Part shown: positions 22,521 to 35,300 of the stretch, piece by piece | Position numbering within the stretch: the stretch's first letter is position 1 | How the letters are laid out: every line of letters begins with the position of its first letter | The notes under the pieces: model-generated | Seen by the model: only the letters and a program-made list of their open reading frames with translations | Databases searched by the model: none | Told to the model about the DNA's origin: nothing | Program-made: the position numbers and the translations under genes | From: Rhyzopertha dominica | Taxonomy: Eukaryota > Arthropoda > Insecta > Coleoptera > Bostrichidae | DNA length: 64,000 nt | Direction: 5' to 3' | Assembly: GCA_025024175.1 (NCBI GenBank) | Contig: QCXZ01000137.1 | Span: 19,406,001-19,470,000, forward strand

Positions 22521-25500
22521 AATTGTGTGCAGGTATGGGTGATGTTCTTAAAAGTGTTTCTTTGAGTTGCTATTTACTAAAAAAAATATTTCACAATTTT
22601 TTTTGTAATTTAACTTGCGTGATCTCATTTGTCAAAATGAAATTATTGTCTCAAAATAAATCGCCAATCCAATGGGATTTAAAAAACAGAGAAAAATATT
22701 ATTGCTAAGTCAAATCAAGATAAAAAACTTTTCTTTCGAATGAGGCAGAATATTAAAGTTTTAATTGCATATTTGTCGGGACAAACAAAAAATGTCTTTC
22801 TTTTGCAGTTTGGCCTTAAAATTAAAAAAAAAATTTTTTCTCTGGTAAACTCAAACCGGGGATATACTGTATAATATTTTTGAAACAAATTCTCTTCTAC
22901 AACTATCTGGATATATTAAATGGTGCGTGTTTAAAGTTCTAGCGAACATTTGGCCAGAAAATAATAGCGGTCGCGACTAGTCGAACTAGTTGTATGANGT
23001 TTAAGAAAGATTGAAGACTAATTTAGTGATTATATTCTGTTTTATACAAGTAATTTAATGCGAAAATTAGACANTTATCCAAATTTTCATCTAGCCCTGA
23101 CAAATTACGCAGCAGGGTTCAGACGAAAGGCCATAAGTCCGGACAATATCCGGACAAGCCATCAGATGGATTGCAATACTACTTTCAAATGAAGTGTAAC
23201 ATGACCACTGCTACTATATAAAATTTTCAAGATCGTAGCGACAGTGACGGTGACGCCATCTTGAATTAGAGAAAAAATTTTAACTACGTTATCCACATTT
23301 TATTCAGACCTTCTAACTTAACGTTTGAACGGACTATTTTTACCTAAGCTATTCAATTATCGCTTAGTAAGCTAGTTATACTCATTTGCAATAGGCTTAT
23401 TTTTTGATAAGCTTGAGAGAAAGTGAGAAGTCAGTTCTAAATTGGCGATATTTAACAATCTACCATATCATTTGAGAAAAAAGATCGTGCAGCCAGAAAA
23501 AACCAAGTGGTGATTTTACTGGGTGGGTTCAAAATTGTAGCTCCTTCTTAATAAAAAAATTTAATTGTGAGTAATGTGTCATGCGTCTTAGAGTAGTATA
23601 ACAGCAACATATATTTGAACTGTCTTTCATACAACTGATACAAAAAAAAACGGTTTAATTCAGTTTTTCTGTCTGTAATGGGGAAACATACTGCAGCAAA
23701 AAAGTAAGTACTACTATAAATTGGATCTGGAAAAACAAGTTTGATTGAATTATTTAATTATGAAGCAAATTGATCCGAATAAAATAGTCAAAACTCAAAA
23801 GAAACCTCATAACAGAGTTATCATAAGCCACGAAATAGCTTGTTTAAAGTATGGACCACAGAAATTATTTTAATAGTTTTATTTAGAGCTGCAAATTTTG
23901 GAAATATCTAGACATTTTACTTCCTTGCTACCAAAATAATTTAAATATTCATTTTTCCCAGATAGTTAGCATTGTTAATATCAATAGAACTTGTCTAATC
24001 CCTGAAGACATTTCCTCTGTTAAACCATTTGTTATATAATTAAGGAATTCGCGAAATTATTAAGAATGGTTTTATACCAGTAGCACTTACGAGAGAAGTA
24101 AAAATAAATAAGGAAAAGTTATCACTTGGAGCTTCTCTGCAAATTTCGAAAAAAGAACTGAAAAGTTAGTAAGCCTAAAAACAGAATTCGCGTAAAAATT
24201 TCTATATAAGCATTTTATATTATTTCAAATTTTTATCTTAAAGCTTATAAAATTATTGGATTAAAATTGAAGTTTACATTTTTTCTGCAATTTAGTTCAC
24301 AAGATGAGTAAATCAACGAATTATTGAATTTGCCAAAAATAGTTTTAATTATGGAGCAGTTGAATGATTGCATTTCTGGTATAAACGTAATAGTAATATT
24401 AGCTTACGTCATGTTATTTGATCAGCAAGCATACATTTTTTATCAAACCCATGCTTTACACAAGCACTCGACCCAATTGTGACCCATGCCCTGTTGCAAT
24501 GAACGAAAGCAACTGTTATTACTTCGTACACCGGGCGTGACTGCCTAATAACGGTTCCATTATACTTTTACTCGCGTATGAACACGACATCCTCCAGCCA
24601 TGCACCCATAGGCGAATTTCGAGCACGCGAGTAATAAAACTTAACCCTATGTTAAATTATCGTTGCACCTCTTAAAAGCAAGTTGTTTAGACGTTTTACG
24701 TAACCCATTAACGGAACATTTCCTAGTATCTCTTAATTAGCCGTTCTAAATGTTGTTTGTGGTGAATACTCTTAGCATTCCGCATTAATGTAAATTTAGA
24801 ATGAAAGTTGTAGAATTTAGTTTTTGAGATAGAAAGGCTGTTGCAACTTTGCAAGCTTGTTACCTCGATCTATAGTAGTTGCATAGAAAGGATAATTTCA
24901 CAAGATCTGGTGTCGCCAGATATCGCCGTTACTTCAGTATTGCAAGTATAGTTTGTCGTGTTCGACAAAATTGGAAATATTCTCACTTCGCTTTCCTAAA
25001 CAAATAAGATTTGGCTCAAGGTCGGGTCGGGCACGTTATTGGTCATTTCATATATAATATCTAAGGTCGGAAACTAATGATGGCTGATGCTAAGTTCACC
25101 TCAGTTGGATTTCCTATTGCATAATAAATGTTTATAATTAAGATGATCGTGATTAAGCAACTCTGAATGTCTAGTTCATCCGCCTTAAGCGCTACAAATG
25201 GCTGGGATGAGATCGTTGTTCGACTTATTATTGGATGGTTGTAAATCGTCTTGAAGTAGTAACAGCAGTTCATTAATAATAATCATGTGTAGTTTTCCAA
25301 CCATTTAACTTGACGCAAAAAAATAAACTAACGTAATAATAATGAGTTGCAAATAAAAAGGGCATATGTGGGTAATTTTATATTCACGCAATATCAATTA
25401 ATTATATTATTAACTCTATAGGTGCAAATTAAGCTTCTTATCAGGTTGTATTCGAGTACAAAGTTAAAATAATCATTCGTTTTTTGAACGAATGGGACAA

Positions 25501-26080
25501 ATAATGCAAAAATCTTGGTAATGAATTAATAAAACTTCTTTTTATAGAAGCTGTTGAATAACCTCACATTTAATATAACAATAATATACTTATATCGAAT
25601 TCAATTAAGCAAACTAACTGATCAAATACTGTCACATCAATGAATTATTTCTATAAATCTATAACGAGCAAGAATTATTTATGAAGACAATTTGTTTTAA
25701 AAAAAGGTCGCCAGTAACATATCTATATACGTACGATATGTTATGAAATTTTATCTAGGTAGTATTATAATATACATCTTCTACCGCCCGCGATTTCTGG
25801 GGCATTTTCCACTTCGTTTATATAGAAAATAAGCTATTGCATGGACGTTGGCCTTCCGTCTGTTGTCTGTAACAGTCATAGTTCGAGACCGACTCAACAG
25901 ATCGGGCTCGTTGGATAGGTCTTGGCAAAATCTTATTAGGGACACTTCTAGATTGTGAAGGATTAGGAATTTTTCCGGTTGTGTATACATCAATTAGTTG
26001 ACCAATTGCCGTTAGGGACATCCTGCGAATCCCGATACTTCCGTATCAACCTACATGGACGTCAACATTCAAACTTTAGA
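22521..26080. other. Unannotated tract
   Basis: AT-rich, with two Ns near 23000 and 23074. TCCGGACAA occurs twice at 23129-23150. GC content rises at 24470-24640 without an ORF; regulatory DNA is possible but unsupported. Two overlapping small frames on the - strand (25781-26021) are unrecognised. Confidence 0.25.
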
Positions 26081-26130
26081 TTAGGTCAGGTCAGGCCAGT
26101 TCAGCTCAGGTCAGGTCAGGTCAGGTCAAG
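26081..26130 (+). repeat. Interstitial TCAGG/TTAGG pentanucleotide array
   Basis: Ten consecutive 5-bp units in strict register: TTAGG, TCAGG, TCAGG, CCAGT, TCAGC, four TCAGG and TCAAG. TTAGG is the usual insect telomere repeat and TCAGG replaces it in many beetles. A degenerate internal array could be an old telomeric insertion or a chance microsatellite. The same sequence also reads as overlapping AGGTCA nuclear-receptor half-sites, an alternative explanation. Confidence 0.7.
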
Positions 26131-29056
26131 CAGGTACCTGCTTATCAAGCGTCATCTAAAGGTCAAGTATGCGCGTACCGCGTACTAAATCATGAGTAAT
26201 ACAAGTAATAACCAACAAACAGAGGACGGGTTACTGTAGCATCAAACAGGCGAACTATGTCCAATGGAAGAAATGATTCACAGTGCTTGTTTTATTGTGT
26301 TTATCATACATTACGTATCGTTCAAAATATCCACAGACTAATTTCAATTCCCTCTCTGCAATTCATATTTTGAGTCGTGTGAGTTTCACATTAGTAACAG
26401 TTTAAATACATAAAACCGCTGCAAATTGAATTAATACTTCCACATCCAATTGTCAAAATGAAATTTACGTTTTTATTTCTTATACTATGCGATTAGTAAT
26501 CAGGTTTTGAGACAAACAGTCCTTGTGATATTAGCAAAAATATATAAATTTTTAAAATCGATTCTTCCAGATAACTTGAAAACTTTTAACTCAACAAAAA
26601 AAATTACAAGAGTGCTTTCTGATCAGAAATTTGATTTTCTATATAATACCAAAATTTAACAAAAATCGTACGAGCAGGGTCCAAAATAAGTTTTTTGGAA
26701 ATATTTCGAAAATGTCAAAATTTTGGATAAATTTTTTGCGGGAAATTTTATTTTCTTCTATTTCTATATCTATTCATTTCTCGAATATATTAAATATATG
26801 CGGAGATATTTAGGAAAAACAGTTTTCTCTAAGTGACGCTTGTTTGCTGCACCGAAAATTTATAAGAAGGAAAAATACTCGAAGTTATACTACTAATCAT
26901 ATACTAAACCGAGAAAAAGGGTAGTTACCTTCCAATTTCGCCCCCTTCCCGATACCCAACTTACCCCACAAACAATAGGTCGCTTTGGGTAGTTGAGATT
27001 TATACGTCTGCCAAATTTCAAGTTCATATATTAAGTCTTTCGAAAGTTATCGTGTCCACGAACAAAACCACACACACAGACAAGAAATTTTTTTGCTCAA
27101 TTTTTTTGCGTTTTCGACTATTTTAAAGTGAATGAGCAAATAAAAAATTTTGAAAATTCTTTTCGCAATACAATACTTCTCATCCGTTGGATGTGGAAGT
27201 AATATATTATGTGCTCACTGATTACAACCTTATTTAACCTCTTTGTGAAGTTTAGGGGTAAGATTATGCCATAGTTGGTCTGTTTGATGTTAACATTCTT
27301 TTTATTGCTATTATTTGTTAACCTTGAAAAAGTGACAAAACAAATTCATGAAATGTGGGTAAAAATAAATAAGACTCGCACCTAACAGGTTTTTTTGTCC
27401 CAACCCCAACTAACTTATTAAACTTCTGAGATTTTAGATAACCAGACGATGGTTAAACTAGTATTTGCTCCTTTTTCTCAATTTTCGATTTCTTGCAGCT
27501 ATATAAGAACCAAATATTGTCAAACCAGTATGACCTAAAACATAATTTTGAAACTTAGAGGTTCAACCACGAGTTCAACTACATAATGATGTGGTAGTAC
27601 ATAAGCTTTTAATTGTTATATTATGATAAGTATTGTTATGATATGGCAATTTTCTGCTTAGAAATTAAATTGAATTGTTGGTATTTGCATGAAAATAAAA
27701 CGTAACTAGTAAACAAACAATTATGTCAGATCGTCGTCTGCCTTGTTTAAAATTCATCCACCCTTCAGGCGGCTCCACCTATTGACAATCCGCAAGAAGT
27801 TGAATTCGCTACCAGAATGTTATCTGTACATATGATAGAAGATTTAGTTGTATGATATCGATGGTGTATTGCGAAAATAATTGAACCATGCCATACATAA
27901 AGAATTCAGAATGTACAGCAGAAAATGAACTGCCATCTAGGAAAATCAAAAGGGTTTGAAAGACGACAAAATTCATCTGAATTTTGGACACTAAGGAGGA
28001 AATCAATAGTTATATATTGCCCATACGTTCACAAAATGTTTAGAAGTATTATTCAGCTGAAGAGTAAAACCGCCAGAGAGGCTTTACATAAAATAAGGAT
28101 AATGATTGCTTATTTATTCCAGCATGGGAAAATTTTGGCAGTGACTATCTTCTTGAATGTTCTTCATAGCTTTGAAAACATATTTCGCAGATTAGTTTGA
28201 ATGTATTGAACCGTGAATTAATATTTACGAAGTAAATAAACCTATTTAAACTACAGTTAATTGTAGTAAGTATGTCATAAAGTAGTGTTTTCAATAAAAA
28301 AAAATTGTCAACCGACAATGCCTTTTTATGTATTTATTTAAGCCAGCATGGGGAATATACTTACACTACTTTTCCTCTAAGATGGATCCTATATCATTTT
28401 ACAATTCATCTGCAGTTATGTAGTATAATACATTCACCTAACATAAAAAGCTGTTTTATAACATATATGTTGATGTATTATAGCTTCTCAAACAAAATCA
28501 ATTCAATTCAATTACTTTCATGTGGGTGACTTATATTGCATCAAAATATAGTTATTGTCTATCAACGGGTATTAGTAATACGATTTAAAGTGAAGAAGTA
28601 AATATAATCTATTATAATATGTAGTATATGTAAGTACTTCCCCATATTACCAAATAAGAAACGATGCGTAACAATTACATAATGCAAAAGAATAATCAAG
28701 AATTTTAATAACTGCTACAATTTGTAATAGGATTACCATTGAATTCGACAGAATTATCTTGGGTGTCCCTATTTGAATACGAATCGTTAATGTACCATTG
28801 AAAAGGTAGTTCGTACATCTAAACATCTCATGTTTCGTTTACTCATAGCTAAATACGGGAACATATCTGTAATCTTCATCGGTCTATTCAATAAGGCGGT
28901 AATTCTTACCGACCCTACCTATTAACGAAATTCTTTGTTTGCGCACATAATAAGCGTATGAGAAAGCCCCGTTTTCTTCCTCATATGCTAACAAACACGC
29001 AATTTTAACGGTTTTGTGGCACAACACACAGAGTTCGTGAGAACACCCACCTCTGT
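26131..29056. other. Unannotated tract
   Basis: No gene recognised. AT-rich throughout. An open stretch at 27925-28200 (91 codons) starts MNCHLGKSKGFERRQNSSEF and is followed by a shorter frame, but neither shows a known motif. ATGAAATTTACG at 26457 gives a signal-peptide-like start that stops after 12 codons. Confidence 0.25.
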
Positions 29057-29133
29057 TGCGTCTCGTATCGAACTACTGACCTTTGCTTTTGCAACCGAGT
29101 TGCGCAACCCTTTGCTACAAAGCAGTGGCGCAC
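29057..29133 (-). repeat. tRNA-like SINE head or tRNA relic
   Basis: On the - strand GCTTTGTAGCAAAGGGTTGC resembles the D-arm/box A region and GTAGTTCGATACGAGACGC resembles the T-arm/box B. GGTTGCGCAACTCGGTTGC lies between them. The arms pair only partly, so a working tRNA is unlikely and a tRNA-derived SINE is the better reading. Confidence 0.4.
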
Positions 29134-30984
29134 TAGATTAACCATCGATATAAAAAAAAACACAAATACTTGCTGGCGAAATATGAATTAGAACGAACCA
29201 AGAATTTGAGAATAGAGTTGATTAAATTGTTACATGTTTCATTATACAGATGCATTTCCTCATGTTCTCCACCCTTTGACCCAGAATGTATAATTGCGCT
29301 ATGAAACTAACATAATGGTTGCAATTAACATTACTACTTGTTAAGCGCTGTGAATGGTAAGTTAGTAGTGTGTGGCATCAGCTTTAAAAATTGTAATAGC
29401 AATCGGTGGTTAGCACTGAGCGTTGGGCTTTCTTCTCTTTCCATGAACAGATAGGATAATTAATCGTAAGCCGGGAACTTTACTGTATAGTAGGCAGTTA
29501 TACGAAAGCTAGTTTACAGACATAAGTCTAAAATTCATATTGCACCTCACGGTAACCGTTTAATTATCATTATTGGCGTAGTTTTAACGCCATTTGGGGT
29601 TCTAATGCTAGATAAGTCGAATCCTAGCAGACGCCGCTTTAGTATTTTCCAAGTCGTTTAGTTTACACGTAAAAATCTCGGAGCTAGGTGGAGATTCCTT
29701 TCCGGGAACTCAAGGAAAGTGATCTGTAATGTGTTATGTTGGTATGCCCGCTCCTTTGTCCAAATGAAAACTACCTCCTTTTTTCTGTTCATTTACCACA
29801 AGATCCTCCGCAGTTAAACAATCTTCGTTGTCTTCTGTTACTTTGTACATGAATTCCGTTTCTGTTGACCTTCTAGAACTTCTTTGATATTTTCTCTATT
29901 TGTTCTAGACGCGCTTCTTATCCTTCTTCCGTTCGAAAAAGAACACGCAACTGCAAAATAATCTCTCTTTCCACAGTTGTTACATACTGCTGCTTAAACT
30001 GCATAGACACTTTTATGTTTCTTACACTTATTACCATCCAACTGCTATTGGATCTTTTATAACTTCCATTCTTTTTGTGTTTTTCAGCACCTTCCTTCGT
30101 CTAATGATTCAGTCAGCTTTTGGCAATCTTATAGTTATTCTAGCAGCATTTATTACTATAATTAATATAATTTTCTCATTACTCCATAACCTTTCTCTTA
30201 AGCTTAAGTTTCTGACGGACACGACTAATTTCTTCATGGACTTATCAGTTATCGTTCCATACTCACAACTTTCTTATTTTATCTACTTAGATTAAACACT
30301 GCTCTCTCATGCTTTATTTGTCTTTTACTGGTAGGCCTCTAGTATTACTTATAAATGCACCTTTCATACGCTTGTTTGGTAGCAGTGCCCTACCTACCTC
30401 TGCAGCTAGCGCTGTAGTAAGTTTTCCATGCTTGTTTAGAACTATTTTGCCAAATTTGGGTTTTCTGTCTACAAGGACGTCGGAAGCCGTATGGTCAAAG
30501 TTAAGGCTGTTCCAATCTTTCGTAACTCTTCTGCCAACCGATGATCTGCGAACGCTTAGTTTTGCAAAAATTCCAAGGAATTTGCAGTGATTTCTTCATT
30601 ACAATTCAAAATACCAAAATAACGTCATACATCTGCCATGATGGTAATGGTGGGTTGTTTCGTAGCCCTGCTCAGAAATTTAGCGGCAAACCTTCGATTC
30701 TATTTCACAGCGCATGTGTCAGTAGCTCACAGTACTGAAACGTGGGACTTTCTTCGCTACCTTGCAAAGGCCGGAAGTGTGCTTGCTTATTTTAATCTCC
30801 TGGTTGTATGTGTTTCATATAAAACACGATCATCTTCAATATAATTTGACATCTGCTGAAACGTGTAAAACGTCATATCATCAAACGGATATTTCCTGCA
30901 TCCAACAAACTCCATGGATTTCATTCCAAAGCACCAGGATGTTGTTTTGGTTCCATACAACGTAACATACTAATCTGCCATATA
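29134..30984. other. Unannotated tract
   Basis: Overlapping frames at 30309-30965 exist on both strands. On the - strand a stop-free stretch includes FAKLSVRRSSVGRRVTKDW and FGKIVLNKHGKLTTALAAEV, which looks protein-like in composition but matches no family I know. It may be part of an older element. No splice or start evidence supports a gene. Confidence 0.25.
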
Positions 30985-31059
30985 TACAGGATGTTTCAAT
31001 TAAAATGCTGTAATATGAAAATAACGCTTGTGACCACATGACTTTTCGACCACAGGCAT

Positions 31060-32080
31060 TTGGAAGAGCAAGATAGCTAGTGACTAACGTGACTAGCTTA
31101 ATTACAAAATTTGAGGAAACGGGCTGATCTTGGTAATCTTTTAATAGACAACACGCAATCTGCAAGGAAAATTGCTTAAGAATCAGTACGGCATCTCAAA
31201 AAAGTAGTGATCATAAGATTGTAAAAACTACGTATTAGGTAGGTATAGTGCTTTATATTTTGCCTGTATTATGATGTAATGTATAGGGTATCATGAAACC
31301 AGCCTAAATTTAAATAAAAAATGACTCGCTGCGATGGGTACTCGAACCCGAGTTTCCAGAACAGTACTTCGATATGTTCCATTACACCACCGGAGCGTTT
31401 GAGTTAAAGCCCAGACCCAGCTAATGTATGTATGATTTTTGTCACGTATAATTAATTCCCGATAACTCTATACATTACTACCTATTAAGTTTCGTCCACA
31501 CAAAGTATTAAGAATTAAGCGAAGATGATCCGGAGCAACATTTATAGTTTTGTGCAAATTTTACTGAGCATTTGAGCAATGACCCGGTTAACTTTACAAC
31601 ATTTGTTTCTCTGATTGAACGGTAAAATAAATAGACATAATTGTCGTTATTGGAGTAATACCAAACCACCCATTTTCAGTGAGAGTTGCACCCAAACTTT
31701 AAAAAAAATTGAACGTTTTTGGGCAAGCATTCCAGGCGACCGTTTTATGAGGTCACTTTTTTTAAGACAATTGAACTGCTGATAGTCATGTGGATTTGTC
31801 ACAAGACCTTATTAACACCCCCATCTCCCAAGCTTTGAAGAAGACGTAAATCTTCTCTTTCAACAAAATGGAGCGTCTGCTTATTTTCCCGGACAATGAA
31901 TAGACCGTAAAGGTCCTATCGAATGCCCAGCTATGTTGCCCGATTTAAACTCTTTAGATATTTTTTGCGAGGCCNCTTGAAATTCAAGGCTTATGCCACA
32001 TAACCTGAATCTATATACTCAAGTGCCGTTTGATCACGGCGGAAAAGTCGCATAATTAAACAATATTTTTAAATATTGTA
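31060..32080 (+). pseudogene. Dead Tc1/mariner-type transposase, copy 2
   Basis: LITKFEETG near 31090 corresponds to the N-terminal helix-turn-helix. After the tRNA-like insertion, EDDPEQHL lies near 31525 and NDPVNFTTF near 31578. IPGDRF is near 31734, SFNKMERL, in the place of the second Asp box, near 31857, and LPDLNSLDIF-like sequence (third Asp region) near 31937. It is broken by many stops and frameshifts and one N at 31972. It is the same broad family as the copy at 21720-22520 but from a separate insertion. The second catalytic Asp position appears as Asn (QQN instead of QQD), which alone would abolish catalysis. Confidence 0.6.
31322..31398 (-). repeat. tRNA-like insertion inside the mariner-type relic
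   Basis: On the - strand GCTCCGGTGGTGTAATGG (box A look-alike) is followed 40 bases later by CTCGGGTTCGAGTACCC (box B look-alike). The T-arm has a six-base loop instead of seven and the acceptor ends do not pair, so it is more likely a tRNA-derived SINE than a gene. A weak T-rich stretch follows downstream on that strand. It interrupts the transposase between its DNA-binding and catalytic parts. Confidence 0.5.
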
Positions 32081-32341
32081 TAGCAGCTGACGTTTTGAGC
32101 AGTACATTCATTAAATTTAATTGTGTTTTCTTAACAAATTTCCCGTAATAATCTGGGTAGTGTTCTGGGTAGTGTTCTCAGAGAAGAATCATCAATTAAA
32201 AAAAAACTTATGGTTGCATAGACAAGACAAGGAGTGGCTCTGGGCCCTAGCAAGTTAAAATTGACCTATTAGCATTTTTTCAAACTTGAACAAAATCGGA
32301 GATTTTAAAGGATGGAAAATTTGAATTTGAAACACATTGTA

Positions 32342-35300
32342 CAGGTAATATTTGCTACTCTTATTTGATCTCCTATATCAACTAGAATAGGTCAGTTACC
32401 ACCGGATATCCGGTTTGATTGGTTGCTACTGCATCTCAACCACGCTACAACCGCGACATGATTCAAATTATTTCCTGGCTAATGAGCAGTGCAATTGTTT
32501 CACCTATCACCTGATACGTTGCTTTATTAACGACTTTGCTGAACGCCACTGTCGCTTGCGGGTTTGCCTAAGGCCAGACATAGTCCGCCCCATAGTAAGC
32601 ACACAATTTCCCAGGAAACTGGAGCGCGATGCTAAACTAAGCGTGCAGCGTTACGTAACACAATGCCTTAGACGGAAGATTAGTCGGGCACCAGCTGGAA
32701 CAGGTATGACGATCTTTTCCTGGCAGAGAATATTTTTTTGCGTAACTCCGTAACTGCCTTTTAAAAATCAGCGTGAGCATGCGGAAGGAGGAAGAATGAG
32801 TCGCTAAAAGCATATAGAAAGTGCTAAAAAAGATTTTCGAGAACCTGTGCGAAAATTTTATTGTAAATACCTTTTTTTTCAATTCACACGCCATATTTTA
32901 GTTTTCCTATTTCCAGAGCATGAATACTGCTATAAATTCACATTTTTAATGACTTGGCAATACCGATTATTAATTCCTAATAACGGTCAGGTAGATATTA
33001 GAGACAATCATAGAAGTTAGCTAAAACTTGATGAAGATAGGTTAAAGTGAGTAGCGCTTTTAATCATATTCCCAGAAATGAATTGATTGTCAAAAAGCAA
33101 CATCAACGTTAAAAACACAACACAATTAGTCGTATAGAAAGTAATAGATGTGTTTTCGGAAAATATGTCTTCACTATTCAGACACTGACAAAAATTATAA
33201 ATCTGACGTTTTGATTCCTTTGTAACCTTTGTTAAAAGTGTGTGTGTGACTCGAATTTTAAATACGAGCCCTTTAAAAATTTGTGCAAGTACTACAACAT
33301 CTTATCCGTAAACCTAATTTAACATTAAAACTACCAAAAAGAGTGTACTGGTACAACCCGCCTAGAAATCACACTGCAAACAAAACTTTTGAAATTAGCT
33401 GGTTGAGACGCTCAGGCTCAAAAAGGAATGATGATGCTTAACCTATTTCTGCAAGAAAGGATTTCTTTCTTATTAATAGAATCAAGGAGCAGCATATTTG
33501 TAATGCAACATGCATGGTACAATCATTTCCGCCAAATTAAGAGGTACGGCCGCCTTGTTCTTATGCAATAGCTTCTGGTTTATATTGCACCTACGCCACA
33601 ATTCTAATTCAAACAGGACTACCCACAAAGTTTTCGTAAACAAACAAACAATTTGACCTACATTTTTGGCACTTGCAAAACTTCGATATTATCGCAGCAG
33701 CAATAATCCGCACGTTTAATTTATATTACAAAAATTTTCTTGTGGAATCTAACAATGCAAGTTTGTGGTGATGCTTTAATACGCCGATGAACTGAATACT
33801 TACGTCAGATTCAGTTGAAGCTTATTTCTAAAATTCTTTAGGACAATGCATTAACTATAAGCAAATATACAGACAAAAAAATATACATTTAAACGTCGTT
33901 TTAATTTAAATCAACACTTCTAATGCTTTTATTGCTAAGAGTTAGTTTTTATATACTTAGAGTTAAAGAGTCCTGACAGTAAAAAATTGTAGTACTTTTA
34001 TACCTCTTGGGGAAAATAACTATTCATATATTATTAGCATCTTATTAAAAGAAAACAAAAACAAAAAACTGCATGCATTTGCTCTGACGTGATCTCGGAC
34101 GTGATTAATTCCTTATTACCGTTACACCAATTTCATGCATGAAGGTTACTTTTATTTTCACTAGATGATTCATCCGCAGACATACTTAAGCTATGAACGA
34201 ACCCATGGGCAGGTCGTGTTTTCGTTGACTATTAGATAGATACTTAATTATGTGCACACATTAAAGTCAATCTGGCCCATAAAGCCGTTGATATTTCTCA
34301 AGCGGCTCCAAATCGATCTCACGAGTTGGGTGCAATCCGAACGGAATTGTTAAAAGCTCTTGCGAACATGTGTGATGATTGATAGCGACTTGAGATAGCG
34401 GTGTTGCCTTGAGACTGTACAATGGAGTTCTCGAGGCGCAAATTGCGGTACACGCCTTTCAGTATTATCCTTCAAAGGATATCGGCGATTCTGTATGAAG
34501 TAATGCGGCTAAACCAGTTTTTCAATGATATATTTATTTACGTAAGGCCGAATGCCAGGAGTTTCGATCGCCTGTGTTTTGGTATAATCTTGCTATCACG
34601 GATGAATGAAAAAGGCATTTGATATCAAACCGCAAGATGAATGAATCAATGAATCAACATGTAGTTAGCCTAGGCCGTTTTTTTTCCATAACATGGAATC
34701 GCTACAAACAGGTGCCTATTGTAACCGTTATTGTGAAAGTTTTCTTCAAGATGCTGAAGCAGTTCTGATCAGTGCTGGAAAAGCCTGAAATAAGCCGCTG
34801 CGATAATGGATTGCATGCAGTCATCTTCATTAGAAGATATTATGATATAAATAACTTTGTAACACAATTGACAATCAGTATACTTTGGGTAATTATATAA
34901 CTCAAAAGAAGAAAATCGCGAAAGAACAGTAGGTTAAAGAGAGTTTTGAAAATTAGCCCTACGCTAATAGCTTTGAGTCACTGTAAAGGTCCTCGCTTCT
35001 TTGTTATCACTTCTCTTGATTGATTGAAGCATCCTTTTTGTTCAATAATAGAACTGGCTTGTGTTTAAACTACTAGATTAATATGCTAGAAGTGTTGTAC
35101 AATAAGTTAGATGCAATACGCTATATTAGTGTTGCGTAGATGTCGGCCATTTCCATGTCCTGGATCCAAATAAACCAAGTTGTTATACCGTAAGGAAACA
35201 TAAGGAAGGCGTAAGGAAGCTCAGTGTCCGCTGCAATTTGTAATTTTAATAGAATATTTTAAAGCGCTACTGCGTGTGTGAGTAGTTGGCACTTCTTAGT

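Larger units (their letters stand above)
30985..32341 (+). mobile_element. Tc1/mariner-type element, copy 2, with ends
   Basis: The left end is TACAGGATGTTTCAA at 30985; the right end read inward from 32341 is TACAATGTGTTTCAA. They match at 12 of 15 positions, and TA at each border suits the TA target of this superfamily. Length 1,357 bp is usual. It contains a dead transposase (31060-32080) and a tRNA-like insertion near 31320-31400. The ends resemble the TACAGGGTGT motifs at 3853, 44214 and 44333. Confidence 0.55.

Noticed and set aside
31322..31398. Functional tRNA gene
   Set aside because: Acceptor ends do not pair and the T-loop has six bases; a tRNA-derived SINE fits better.
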